Source: Platycnemis pennipes (Eukaryota > Arthropoda > Insecta > Odonata > Platycnemididae). From it: a stretch of 64,000 nt of DNA. Below, in pieces: positions 47,561-59,110 of this stretch (position 1 is the first letter of the stretch; the number at the start of each line of letters is the position of its first letter). The notes beneath the pieces were generated by a model. The model was not told where the DNA came from. It did no database searches and saw only the letters and a program-made list of their open reading frames with translations. Both the position numbers and the translations under genes were made by a program. Location: the NCBI GenBank assembly GCA_933228895.1, contig OW121852.1, forward strand, positions 126,847,544 to 126,911,543, given 5' to 3'.

Positions 47561-48670
47561 TTTAATTTTTAGGAACTTCTTCGGAATACTAGATAAGTTG
47601 CCATACTTTGGTTACGCCGCAGAAATTTTCAAATGATAATTTAATGCACTCTTATTTTTACGATGATCCAATAGTTATAGAAGAATATAACGCCTCTAAA
47701 TGCTTAAAATGATTACTTAATCGCCAACTGCATGATCGCCTTTGCATATCAACTCGGGAAAATAACTGCAAACGCAAACCATTCACTCTTAAAGGACACA
47801 CAAACATCAAATTGATTTGGTGGTGCTGTATTCATTTTGATGCAAGCAAGGGATGTTGCCATAGCGACTCGATTTGCTGTCACAGCGGATGAAGATTGGT
47901 ACTGGAGCAAGAAAGGTCACGTCGATCCGACGAAAAACGATTTGCTGCCCTCGAAGGTGCTGTTGACTTTTCCCGCCAAAATAGATTCGTACGTTCCTTT
48001 TGTCGATGAATGACTTCGAAAACAAATTTTGCTTTCCTCCGTGGTGGCTTGGATTTTAGAAAACTGCACAAATTTACCAGTTCTGAGAACATATTTTCTA
48101 TTTTCTCGCTCCGATATGAATATCCATACTATTGCTAGTTCAAATTTCGTTCCGATTGGAGAAAACTTACGCAATCTTGAAACTGTTTTCCATTTTAACG
48201 TATTTTGGGGAAAATAGTTGGTTAAAAATTCATAAAATCCTAAAAATTATGCTTCGGGAACTCTTCAGTCTACTGTTACGCTAACTAAAAATGTTACGGC
48301 TACACAATTCCTATATTTATTTACACAATGGCTTGTAGATGAACTCAATATTACAACAGATCCATGATTAGAATTGATTGCATTACAATTACCTACATGG
48401 AGCAGCATTTATATTTACATTCAATGAGTAAAAGAAGGAGTTTGGTAAATTACAATATTGGATAAGAGGTTAAACACGGGCACTTATAACTGGAATGCTT
48501 AACCTATGACCCACAGATAATGCAGTATAGCGACGGCTAAATAATAATTAATAAGGTTTAAAAAATGAAATTTCTCACGTAAACCTTTACAACAACAGAA
48601 AGATCTGACCGTTCTTACATAAGCAGAATTCAACACCAAGGAAAAATGCTGAAAGCATTCCTTAAACATA
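47561..48670. other. No recognised feature
   Basis: About 47810-48190 has overlapping minus-strand ORFs (up to 85 codons) and slightly higher GC, but no domain or splice support. Confidence 0.4.
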
Positions 48671-48677
48671 ATTTTTA

Positions 48678-49128
48678 AAGCCCGAATCACACGATCATTT
48701 TCCTCGTCACTTTAAAGGGATCATTTACGCTATAGCTTTCAGGGACCGCAGAAATGATAGCTCAAGCTATCATTTCGCCGCTCACACGATCATTTTTGCC
48801 GTCCCCTCTCGTATCATTTCTGTTCACGAGATACGGTAAACAACTTCGTAACCATGGATGATTTAAATCGTCGTCGACTGCTTTTGGCTGCAGCCAAACG
48901 TTTCTTTCAGAACGTGCGCTCTGATTGGCTAAATGACAGGCCCGAGGGACGGAAAAAAGGACGTGCTCAAATGACGAAAAAAGGGATAGCGATCCCTATC
49001 ATTGCCGCTATCCGTGAAGTGATCAAGTCAGACGATCATTTTTAAGCTATCATTTAAGCTATCATTTGAGCTATCATTTGAGCTATCCCTGAAAAGGGAC
49101 GTAAAAAATGATCGTGTGATTCAGGCTT
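48678..49128. mobile_element. PIF/Harbinger-like deletion derivative
   Basis: Terminal inverted repeats of about 22 bp (AAGCCCGAATCACACGATCA on the left, TGATCGTGTGATTCAGGCTT on the right). Subterminal repeats of GCTATCATTT occur many times on both sides. The interior carries a short ORF (48854-49045) after ATG in a favourable context. The 3-bp duplication is unclear (TTA left, TAG right), so the superfamily is an inference from end sequence and the Arg/Leu-rich N-terminus. Confidence 0.6.
48854..49045 (+). pseudogene. Short ORF, possible Harbinger transposase N-terminus
   Basis: 63 codons starting MDDLNRRRLLLAAAKRFF. Harbinger transposases often begin with runs of Leu and Arg like this, but no DDE catalytic part remains because the ORF runs into the right subterminal repeats. 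It could equally be a chance ORF in a MITE. Confidence 0.35.
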
Positions 49129-49583
49129 TAGACTCCTTAAACAAACTTCGAAAGTCAGCGTTCGAGAATTACTTCATTGCAGATAACGTAGTTTTTCATG
49201 CAACCGGAGCGGTCATAATTTCAGAATATTGAAGTTTTAGTTAAGGCACTATCACCATGACAACATGGTACAAACAAAAGCAAACGTAAGTGCTAATTAT
49301 TGAACCCAGTTCACATTTCTTTTACAGGAGAAGTTGTCCATTTCTAGCGTCAAAATGCACAGAAATTATTATTCGGTTACTGCTTCGGCTGCACTCGCAA
49401 GAAGTGGCAACACTGCTCACTACCTTCGCTAAGAATTTTAATATTCTGACTAAATCAGCGATTTCTAACCTGGTGCACGTGGCCGAGGATTTGGTAATAA
49501 GCTTAGAAAGTTGAATAATGGAGGAAGATGTTGTAAGCACATTCGTTTGACTGAATACTTACATCCATCTACGTGATTACATT
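49129..49583. other. No recognised feature
   Basis: Overlapping ORFs at 49290-49540 on both strands have no recognised motif. Confidence 0.35.
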
Positions 49584-50490
49584 ATGCCGACATTACACTA
49601 TGTAATGAATTTTTTTTGGAAGAAAAATAGCTCCCCTCGAAGCACTAACAAAATAAGTAATAATGTATTAACAAACGTGGAATCCATTGAATATCTTGGA
49701 ATAGGACTGACGCATGATCTTTCATGGGGTAAACACATACGTGAAATAATGGGTCAAGTGAATCGGAGACTGGGATTCATCAAAAGAGTATTGGGTGAAT
49801 GTGACGATCATGTACGAGAAATCAGCTACTTTTCCCTTGTTAAACCTCATTTAGAATATGCTGCCAGTTTATGGGATCCCTACGAAATCGGTCTAACTAA
49901 GTTAAGTAAGTAATGAAATTGAACGTGTGCAGCGAAGATCGGCAAGTTTTGTAAAGGGACGGTACGATTATCTTATTAGCGTAAACAGTCTATTAAATGA
50001 ATTAAATTGGGAATCATTGTCAGATCGCAAGTTGAAATTTAGACTTAATCTCTTAAATAAATTCCAAGGCCATATTTTAAGTAATGATTTTAAACATATT
50101 TTGCGAACCCCAACTTACTATGGTAGACTGGACCATAATCACAAAATTAGAAAAATTGATTGCCGAACAGACAGATTCAAAATGTCCTTTATCCTCGTAC
50201 GATTAGGGGTATGAATAACGGTAAATATATCCAATACGAGTGTAGCAATGGATAACATTGGTAGCTTCATGTTGGTATAAGGACTTGAAGCTAACCCAAC
50301 TAACAGCCAGTTTTTGCAGGCTTGCTTTGCTATTTTTATCTTTTTTTAAATAGTGAAGTTTAGAACAATACATAAATACTAATCCTTTTTTATGCATGAT
50401 ATGCGGTGCATGTTTGGTGAGAATTCACCCCTGCCACACACTTTATGGTGGCTTACAGGGTATTATGTAGATGTAGATAGATGAGTGAGT
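49584..50490 (+). mobile_element. LINE 3' end with GTAGAT tail, frame broken
   Basis: The first frame (49584-49913) reads VESIEYLGIGLTHDLSWGKH and YFSLVKPHLEYAASLWDPYE. It ends at a small frameshift and the second (49927-50214) continues IERVQRRSASFVKGRYDYL, LNELNWESLSDRKLKFRLNL and KIRKIDCRTDRFKMSF. Together they form the RT thumb and C-terminus of a CR1/L2/Jockey-type LINE, 5' truncated. The 3' UTR contains CTGCCACACACTTTATGGTG and ends with TATGTAGATGTAGATAGATG, the family tail. The minus-strand relic at 38989-39480 belongs to the same family. Confidence 0.8.
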
Positions 50491-52413
50491 AAACAACCAT
50501 ATTTTTGGTGATGGCAATGCAATTTTACGGTAGTTGAACAGCAGCTTTACCCCTATCCACGAGTCAAATATGGCTCGTGGAGATCAGGGAAATTATTTGC
50601 TAAGGGATTCGCAAATGAAAAAAGATTGGCAACATCACAACTTATATTTTTTCACTAGGCCACTCTTTTATCGTATCCCCATGCAGTGTGTGCAGTGATT
50701 GAAAACTGGAAAACGAGACTAAAGGAAGAGTTCTTGGGTTCCCCACTGACAATGAGAGGCAGTGTAATCGAAAAGCTCGCCCCGAAGATTAAGGAGGACT
50801 CAGCGTTTGAAACGTCTTCGGTAGGATATTATACTGCGGTATCAGGTAAGAAACCCGAAATATCTTCTTCCAAAATACGCGAGGACAGAGGAAACCAAAC
50901 GTAAGAAAATCCCATTCCCACGTTTTAGAATTCAAAATTCGAAATTGATTTTAAATATGGGAGGAATAGGTTTGCTGTAAATAGTAAAAAAAAATTCAAA
51001 GAATATTTCACTGATCTCAAACGATCCGCTACGTTGCTTAGTGACAGAATACAAACAGATGATACTCGATGAATTCAAAAAGAAGAAGATAATAAGCGAG
51101 TGTTGCGCACATAAAAAAGTGAATAACTGCACAAACAATCTTTCAAAAGATTGAGTGAAGGTTTCAACCGATCGAACAACCTTAAGCTGTTTGCCAACTG
51201 GATAAAGCTGTAGACGTCGACTCTTTGAGCGCCGAAGGTACCTAAATCTGGGCCATGTGTTCATTCTCGTTCTTTTGTGTCGAGAGAGATGCAAACGTAT
51301 TCCTCGATGCTATTCCTGGACGACGAGATGTTTCGCTTTTCTTTTGTCTGATAAAAAATATTTCGAAAACCTTCATTTGCAATAAGCGGAGTGACAAAGA
51401 GAGTCTCCAAATCCAACATTGCAGCCCCGGCATGTTCCTTACTTAGACCAGAAAGCTATTTCCCTTCGAGTACCTTGAAAAATTCTTTAAAGCCCGCATA
51501 CAATCAACTTTATTATCATTAAAAATAACGCATAAAATATTTAATGGATTTTTTTGCCTTTCCGCCTTGAGATTAATATCTCTCGTGGGCTGAAATTAAC
51601 TTGCCACTCCATTTTATGCAAATCATAGACGTAGATGTATTTGTTTGATATTAAAAAATATAAGGGTCATTCCACCTCAATTCAACAAACGTTTGCCCCT
51701 TAGGGTCTCAGATTTTGATAAAAATTGGTGTATGGGAACAAAATCAACTCAAACTAAATACCCTCAAACAGTTTCGTGAAAAAAAATTTTTGAGTGAATT
51801 ATGCATGTTTTAATTTTTTCGCATTTATAGCAAAAATCCGAGCCTTAAATCATATTATCACTTATATCTCCGCTTGTAATTGTCATACAGCAATGATTAA
51901 TAGATCTTTTTAAAGAAAATCTTTATTGAATGCAAATATACCAATAAAAATTATTTTCTTCTAAACCCTATTGTTATTAATTACTAATGTTTAAAAAATT
52001 GTTAATAAGCTTTTCTCAAATAATCCACCTCAGAATCGGCCGAAACTTTTTATCCGTAATTTAAACATACCCAGCTAACTATTCCAAAAATAAAATTTAG
52101 AGGCAATTCATAAATGCGTTTTTTATAAATATTTAAACATTTACAATTTTCTCTCTCGCGGCCCGTCGGCTGCCCCATTTGGAATACATGCAGCAGACAC
52201 GCGATGCATGCCTAAAAATTCCCCAATTGCTCAAGGTCGTGGCTATCTGAGATAAAATATATTAAATAAAACATAGAACTGAACAAAAAGAAAATTTGTT
52301 TTAATGAGCATAAATGTTTCAGAATTTCATCAGTGATAATTCTACACTTAATGATGTCAAACTGATGGACGGGCTATAGCCATTATAACCCTTCAAAGTA
52401 GACGATAAATTAC
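50491..52413. other. No gene recognised
   Basis: About 51664 begins with GGTCATTCCACCTCAATTCA, which looks like a transposon end; no mate is seen apart from a faint CCACCTCAGAATC at 52027. ORFs at 50686-50904 and 50932-51446 have no recognised domain. Confidence 0.35.
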
Positions 52414-52836
52414 TTGAGAAATCAGCTAATGATCTTCGGATCTTTGAATAGATGTATGCACCATATCATGGAGATCATTCGCACGGATTCAGGGGTGGCT
52501 AGTCTGGGAAACGGAGGCGAAGCAGGGGCGGCAAGAGCAAACCTCTCTATGTACTGCCTATGTCCCCGAATCGACCAATCGGGAGTTAGTTCCGGGAGCC
52601 GCCAACCCCTGCGCCCCGACTATCCCGATGCTAACTGCGGCGATCACGTGACCGTCTGGTGCCCAGGAGTGGGGGAGAGGGTCAAGGGGACACACCCTGC
52701 GCCAGTTTCCAAGTCCAAGGTCACAGTGCCTCCCTATGCACACACCCCTTCTACGATACCTTTCCAACAAAAACCTGCCAATTATGTCAGTAGATGCAAT
52801 AGTAGCTGTCTTTACTTGGAGCAGGATTTAGACTAA
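52414..52836 (+). other. GC-rich island with a 140-codon ORF, function unknown
   Basis: The ORF has high Gly, Ser and Pro content with no recognised domain, and the opposite strand is open for 70 codons across the same GC-rich part (52480-52770). Splice sites and a promoter are not evident. It may be a coding exon, a GC-rich repeat, or a composition artefact; I favour the artefact. Confidence 0.2.
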
Positions 52837-53344
52837 ATATGTTGTCTCTCCCACAACCTAACCCCTTGTAAATAATAATTACAATATTTTGAAAATGAGA
52901 ATAAGGAAATTAATACATGCACGTTTGGAATACAAATGATAGAATAGAATTTCATCATTTACAACATTTCAAAGACAGCATATATGAGACGAACTTACCA
53001 AAAATGAGTTATTGGAAAATAAATAGTATACTGATAAGGTACACTACCGTAAAAGTCCAATATATTCTTTCTGTTGCCAACATCCCTTTTTCTCAAATAA
53101 TACAAGGTATTTAGAGATACATGATGTAACAGTGGATAATAATAAATACAGACTTCTGACATTGAATACCAAATTTAGGTTAAAATACACTAGGTATATG
53201 TTTTCTTATTTAAGTAAAAACAAATGTCTTATAATTTTATTTATGAGAGCTTGGAAGACCATGGGAGATTTCTCATTTCGTTCGCAACAAAGTAGGTCAA
53301 GCAGGAGGCATATATTCTGCCTTTAATTGTAAAAATAAATACTA
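52837..53344. other. AT-rich stretch upstream of a PLE fragment
   Basis: No stop-free frame longer than 65 codons. It may include decayed PLE reverse transcriptase sequence, but no motif can be shown. Confidence 0.3.
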
Positions 53345-53990
53345 ATAATAGGTGTTGTAAATTCTATTTATTGCCTTTCTTCCAAGGTACGGCACACAAA
53401 CTCGAGAAGCTTATTTCCGACGAAACACGAAGAGTGTTATCTTGTAATTTAGGCACTGTGGAGAAAATCCTTTTTAACTCTAAAGACAAATATGCGAAGG
53501 AAAACCAAAGTGGAGTGTATAAACTGAAGTGCGAGGACTGTGGCATTTGTTATATTGGCCAAACTGGACAGAAATTCAGAGACCGAGTGAGAGAATACCG
53601 AAGTACCTATATAAATAGAAATAGTAACTCAAAATTTGCAGAACATTTCTGTTTGAACAACCATTTTAGCAATTTTAATTACGAAATTTTACATACTGCT
53701 GTTGACAAATGCTATAAGCTGGATTTTCTAGAACAGTTTGAAATTGTTAATTGTGAAAATATTTTATGCAATGACCATGTAATTTTCTGCACCCATTCAC
53801 CTCACCTAAAAATCACCGTTTTTTCTCTCACTCTTCCGTCTCCTCCCCTTCAACCTTTTAATCTCTATACACCCAACCGCCACATGACTCTGTGCCCAGA
53901 AAATGGCACTGAGTTGCCGAAACTCGGGTCGGTTGATATTAAATTAAGTGTGGAGTACTACTACTGTGTTTCATTATGAATATGAGCAAC
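53345..53990 (+). mobile_element. Penelope-like element 3' fragment
   Basis: The coding relic (53357-53979) is followed by a degenerate terminal core. The core has CAGAAAA at 53898-53904 in place of CTGAAGA, then a GGCA/TGCC hairpin (53906-53918) and GAAAC at 53919-53923. This matches the other PLE-type ends of the window in order but is mutated in the first block. Confidence 0.7.
53357..53979 (+). pseudogene. PLE C-terminal linker and GIY-YIG domain
   Basis: The frame reads LLPFFQGTAHKLEKL, then NLGTVEKILFNSKDKY, then SGVYKLKCEDCGICYIG. These are the linker after the RT thumb and the GIY-YIG core with a CxxC pair (KCEDC) of Penelope-type elements. The Arg helix (FRDRVREY), FAEHFCLNNH and LDFLEQFEIVN (with the expected Glu) follow. 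The frame stays open to TGA at 53977-53979 through sequence that in relatives is 3' UTR. The RT catalytic domain is absent. Of the three PLE copies this has the longest N-terminal extension. Confidence 0.8.
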
Positions 53991-54110
53991 AAAATATTTT
54001 CGATACAATCTTGGCGTCGCTAAAAGCGTGTTGAACTTCATCTGCTTCAACAAATGTTCGAATGTAGTCGAATGAGCAATGCATTTCAAAATAATCCGAA
54101 CGGAGTCTTA

Positions 54111-54886
54111 AGGCCGTTTTACACGGTCATTGATACTGCGCAGGCTGTTGCGAGAACACTTGCGCAAGAAATATTGCAACGTGTAAAGCGACGACTTGCG
54201 AGGACAGGCAGCGCCACTGCGCCAACGCTTGAGAGCATATTATAACATGTTCTAATCTGATACATGCGTTCGCGCAAGTTTGAAGTTTATTTCTCTCACT
54301 AGATGGTGCAGATGTAGCGGCAACGAACTGCCAGGGGAATTCTAGCAATTGAATAGGTTGTTGACGATTGAGTTGGTTGTTTTTGTTTGCACTCAACTCC
54401 TTAGGTAGTGAATAAAGTGCAAAATAATGATGAGCTGGGCGATCAATCACGTGGAAGCTTAAATTTCGTGCGTAAAGTAAGAACCTCACGTGGAAGCTTA
54501 AATTTCGTGCGTAAAGTAAGAACCTGATACCTTGGCCCACATCCGTTCGTTCGTGGTGCAAATTTTGGGCTAAGTATACGGTACTAGGGTCTCCACTATT
54601 GTGTAGACTATGGCTTGAAACATATTTTAAAGTGGTGGTAATTTATCGAATCTTTCACGTCCAATTAATTGCTACTTGACAGATATTGACGTTATGCGAT
54701 ATATTGACGGTATTACCCCTACTGAATGGTATATTGTCACTGGCATATTGCACCGACGATTGCACCGTGTAAAGCTGTCAAGCAAGCGTCCTCGCAATTT
54801 TCACGACGTCACGGACTTTCGCAGACGACTGCTCAAACGGAAGCGACATCAACTTGCGCAGTTTCAGTGACCGTGTAAAACGGCCT
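54111..54886. mobile_element. PIF/Harbinger-like element with TTA duplication
   Basis: Ends AGGCCGTTTTACACGGTCA and TGACCGTGTAAAACGGCCT are perfect complements over 19 bp, and similarity extends further (ACTGCGCA on both sides). They are flanked by TTA at 54108-54110 and 54887-54889, the 3-bp duplication expected of PIF/Harbinger. A 39-bp block (CACGTGGAAGCTTAAATTTC and following) is tandemly duplicated at about 54449-54527. No transposase is recognisable, so it is non-autonomous. A second copy lies 600 bp downstream. Confidence 0.75.
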
Positions 54887-54977
54887 TTAGAGAGACTATT
54901 TACTGGGCACATTGAAATAGAGGTTCGCAATGCTCTTTAATTTGCCAAAGGATGTCTTATTTTGGTATTGTTTTAAC

Positions 54978-55335
54978 TAGGGATGGGTCGGTTCCACTTT
55001 TCTTCGGTTCCGGTTCGGTTCTTAACTTCGGTTCTCGGTTCCGATTCTCGGTTCCGGTTCTTAATTTACCACTTACATTGCATTGCTCAATGATAAGATA
55101 AGGCAATCAATAATCATTTTCAGAGACTGAATTGGAATAATTCGCGACTTTGAAGCATCTAAGTACACTATTTCACCAGGTTTAATGTGAAGCCTCCACT
55201 TTCGGAGTGTGAGTAGGTTTCAAACTGGGTTTCGCGCCAATTATTTCGGTACCGATTATTTTTGGCCTCGGTTCCGGTTCTAAGCTCAAGAACCGGTGGA
55301 ACCGAGAACCGAAGAACCGAACCGACCCATCCCTA
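54978..55335. mobile_element. hAT MITE (358 bp) with exact 8-bp target duplication
   Basis: Ends TAGGGATGGGTCGGTTC and GAACCGACCCATCCCTA are exact complements. They are flanked by GTTTTAAC at 54970-54977 and 55336-55343, a perfect 8-bp duplication. Subterminal CGGTTC/GAACCG repeats are dense on both sides. It has no coding capacity. It lies between the two Harbinger-like copies. Confidence 0.88.
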
Positions 55336-55499
55336 GTTTTAACCAGTGCTCCGAAGAAATGATTGAGAAGGGTAATAAAGGAGGACAAGAAGGGGTAGAA
55401 GTGAGAATTATGGACTAAGAGTTGGGAGAATTTGACGTTTTTAAGTGCTCTGAAAACTAGAGGTATATTTGGAGCACCATTCAATCAATGTCCTCCAGA

Positions 55500-56107
55500 T
55501 TAGAACATGTTCTGATCTGATACATGCGTTCGCGCAAGTTTGAAGTTTATATCTCTCGCTAGATGGTGCAGATGTAGCGGCAACGAACTGCCTGGGGAAT
55601 TCTAGCAATTAAATAGCTTTTTGACGATCGAGTTGGGTGTTTTTGTTTGCACTCAACTACTTAGTTAGAGAATAAAGTGCAATGATGATGAGTTGTCGGT
55701 TAATCACGTGGAAGTTTAAATTTCGTGCGTAAAGGTTGAACCTGTTACCTTGGCCCACATCCGTTCGTTCGTGGTGCAAATTTTGGGCTAAGTATACGGG
55801 ACTAGGGTCTCCACTATTATGTGTAGATTATGGCTTAAAACATTTCAAAGTGGTGGTAATTTATCGCATCTTTCACGTCCAATTAATTGCTACTTAACAT
55901 ATCTTGACGTTATGCGACATATTGACGGTATTACCGCTGCTGAATGGTATATTGTCACTGACATAATGCACCGACGATTGCACCGTCTAAAGCTGTCAGG
56001 CAAGCGTCCTCGCAATTTTCTACGTCACGGACTTTCGCAGCAGACTGCTCAAACGGAATCGACATCAACTTGCGCAGTTTCAACGACCATGGTGTAAAAC
56101 GGCCTTA
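55500..56107. mobile_element. Second Harbinger-like copy, left end missing
   Basis: Matches 54236-54886 in order and orientation (blocks CTGATACATGCGTTCGCGCA, AGATGTAGCGGCAACGAACT, GGCCCACATCCGTTCGTTCG). It ends in GGTGTAAAACGGCC. The first about 125 bp of the element, including the left end, are absent, and it carries one copy of the 39-bp block that is duplicated in the upstream element. Confidence 0.75.
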
Positions 56108-58329
56108 ACCACCATTCCCATTGGATGAGTCAGCTGTGTGTCCCCCATTGTGATTGAGCGAAGGACTGCGCAGTCTCAGTTATGATTGGACGAAGTGGAT
56201 GACGTACAAGTCCTTGGCACGCCCACTTTTCATCAGTAAAACGGAATCTAAATAGGTAGAAATGAAAAATATTCTCTTGTGCGATAATTATTTTTATTAG
56301 TCTGGGTAACTTACTAATTCAAAATGAATATTCTGAGGGTAGCGTCACTCATCAACTAAGCAAATGGAAACAGATACGTCCATGATTTACTAATTGTTCG
56401 TAATTTCACTCCGAAGGCATATTTCCTATGTTTTTGATGCTTATTCTGGCTATATAACTCAAATCTGAATCCAAGCATAGTACCCTAACACCCAAACATA
56501 CGCAATTTATTGAGAAAACACTTGCGGACGTTATACAACCCAAGGGGTGAGTTGTTAGCAGTAACTCGTACGAGAATAAAAATTATAAACAATTGTTCGC
56601 ACAAGAGAAAAAAGAATCATGAAGGAAAGGATGGGATTCTCAGGTAAGGACATATGCCAAAAAGATTGATCCTTCAACACAACCGTTTCCGCCTCTTATA
56701 ACGCAAGAACGACTCAACGGATCGATGAACGGAAAAATAGAGTTCTTTTTATTTTACAAACTATATCAGATACGGCAATAAAAACATATGGTAAACCACC
56801 CATTTGGAACATGCACCCAGATCAGCGGAATTACAAACAGAAACTTGAGATAGATTATTTTTAATACACCTAAAAATTTCAAGAGCTCGCATAAGTTTCG
56901 CTGTCCATTAGATTTCAATTTAGGCTAAAAAATCTTAGCTAAATTTAAATTGATCTATTTAGCGATATTAAATATAAATATTTTGAGAAAACCAATTTGT
57001 TACTACCGATCCTATCGTTAAAAATGATGAGATGGATAAGACTGTCGCATACTATGGAGATAATCAGACATCACACATCGCCTTAGGATTTATATATCCG
57101 AGAGTGCTCGCGTTCACTAGAGAAAGACTATAAGTACGTAAAAAGCCTAAAATCAACGCCTATGACGTCACCCATGAAAATTAAAAAATGAATTCCCATT
57201 ATTACAGAGAACCCTTGAGTCTGAAATGCCCTGAGAGAGATCAGACGTACGGAAATGATTTTTTTTAGTGCACTACTATTAAATATTGCAGTAGTGCAGT
57301 TTCTCAAGCCTCAATATGCATATTGTGAATTGTACGCAATACTAATGTAAAAGTAGTTCTATAGGTCTCTGAATATCTTGCGTCCGTACAGAATCGTCAA
57401 TAACTCATCATTAAGCATTCTATCGTGCATTACAGTCGCATTTTCTTGACTTTACGCTAGATATCAAATAAAAATATTACTGATCAATTGTTGACGATCA
57501 CGGTAATAGTTTTGGCACAAGTTTTCTAAAATCAATATTTTTTAAATTGAGCTTGCTCACGATAAAAAAGTTCCATTTAAATTGTTAACTAAAACGTTTT
57601 ACGCAATAGAACTAGTTCCATTGGTATAAAATGCTTTTATGCAACAGCCATGTCAGGCGCCACTCACCGTCGTGATAATCTCGTATCATTCGAGATGATA
57701 TGAAGAACGAAACAAGGGAAAAGTTGACGAACATAGCGGGTGTGTCATCGAACCTCGACTGTTGTTGGCTGAGTATAAAAAAAAACTAACGTGTCCACAT
57801 AAGGAAAAAAGTTCCGCTATGCAGTGAAATTACATGTATACTATTATCGAAACGCAAGACATTTGTAGAGGTATCGCTGAAATTTACAGTGAGGACTAGA
57901 ACTGCACAAGTTGATGTAAAGGAGAATATAAACGATGCAATAAATAAACGTTCGCAAACATCCCATAGATGACATATGAGTCGATATTACGGTGTTATGA
58001 ATATTTTTAACGTAAGAAGCGAGAAAGTTTTTCGTAAGTTCCATATTTTTATTAAAAAATATAAAACTCTTGTATTGAAAATTTTACCGTGAACAACGGA
58101 CATAAGTTACAACATATGTAGGCACACATGAATATAATTTATTGACCAGTATTGAAGTGTCATTCCTTGCTAAGGGAGTCAAATATCTTTCGCCAATAGT
58201 GTTTAATTGACCCCAGTAAATTCATTTTAAAACTCTATTTGGGGATTGTTACTGATGCATCTAAAGCAATCTATAAGTTCAACCTTTCTAATACCAGATG
58301 CACTTGAACGTGGGAAACTGTTTTGCGAA
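56108..58329. other. No recognised feature
   Basis: AT-rich DNA, no supported ORFs or element ends. Confidence 0.45.
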
Positions 58330-59110
58330 TGCAGAGTTAAGGATGCCACATCGTCTACAAAACATCGAGTGGTCAATGTTTCGATGTTTATAAAAGTACT
58401 TACTCAGTCATTATTCATCGACAAAAAACATCGATGTTTCGATGTATCGATTTTTTTATCCCTTCGTATCCGAGGTTGGGTATTATCATAGAGGTATTAT
58501 GTATTAGGTATTATGCATCAGAAATTTTACATCTTCTTAAAAACTTGCAATTTTGAAAATTATTCGGAAATCGGACCTTATTTAGTAAAATATTGATAAA
58601 TAATACGCAAATATTTTTCCATTGAATTTATTTTTAACATAGAAAACATATCACTGCTTCATAATGAAATAAAAATAAATAAACATAATGCAACAAAAAC
58701 AATAGAGTGGGTGTACCTGTTCCCTAAAAATATTATAAGCTTGGTAGTATAAAAAAAAATCAAATTGAAAAACAGTGGGTTTAAAACGCTTAAACCTCCC
58801 AGTATCGGTAAGGAACACTCTTTGCTTAATATGCAGCGATCCCAACCTACTCCTGTTGGAAGGCAACACTGGGATGAAAACATTAACGATTTTATACCTT
58901 CACTTGTTTCCCTACACGCGAACGATAGATGGCGAAATTAGGGAAGGTTCGTTCGTATTCTTAAAAGGCTTATGATAATCAGAAAAATGAATTATTGGTC
59001 AACCAGAAACATTTATTATACCGCTCGTTTCCTAAAACATCGCTGCGATGTTAATTGTTTTGAAAACATCGAGTCGATGTTCCATCGATTGTCTTACTAC
59101 TCGATGTTTT

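Noticed and set aside
52414..52836. 140-codon ORF as a protein gene
   Set aside because: Low-complexity Gly/Ser/Pro content, no domain, opposite strand also open; kept only as an unassigned island.
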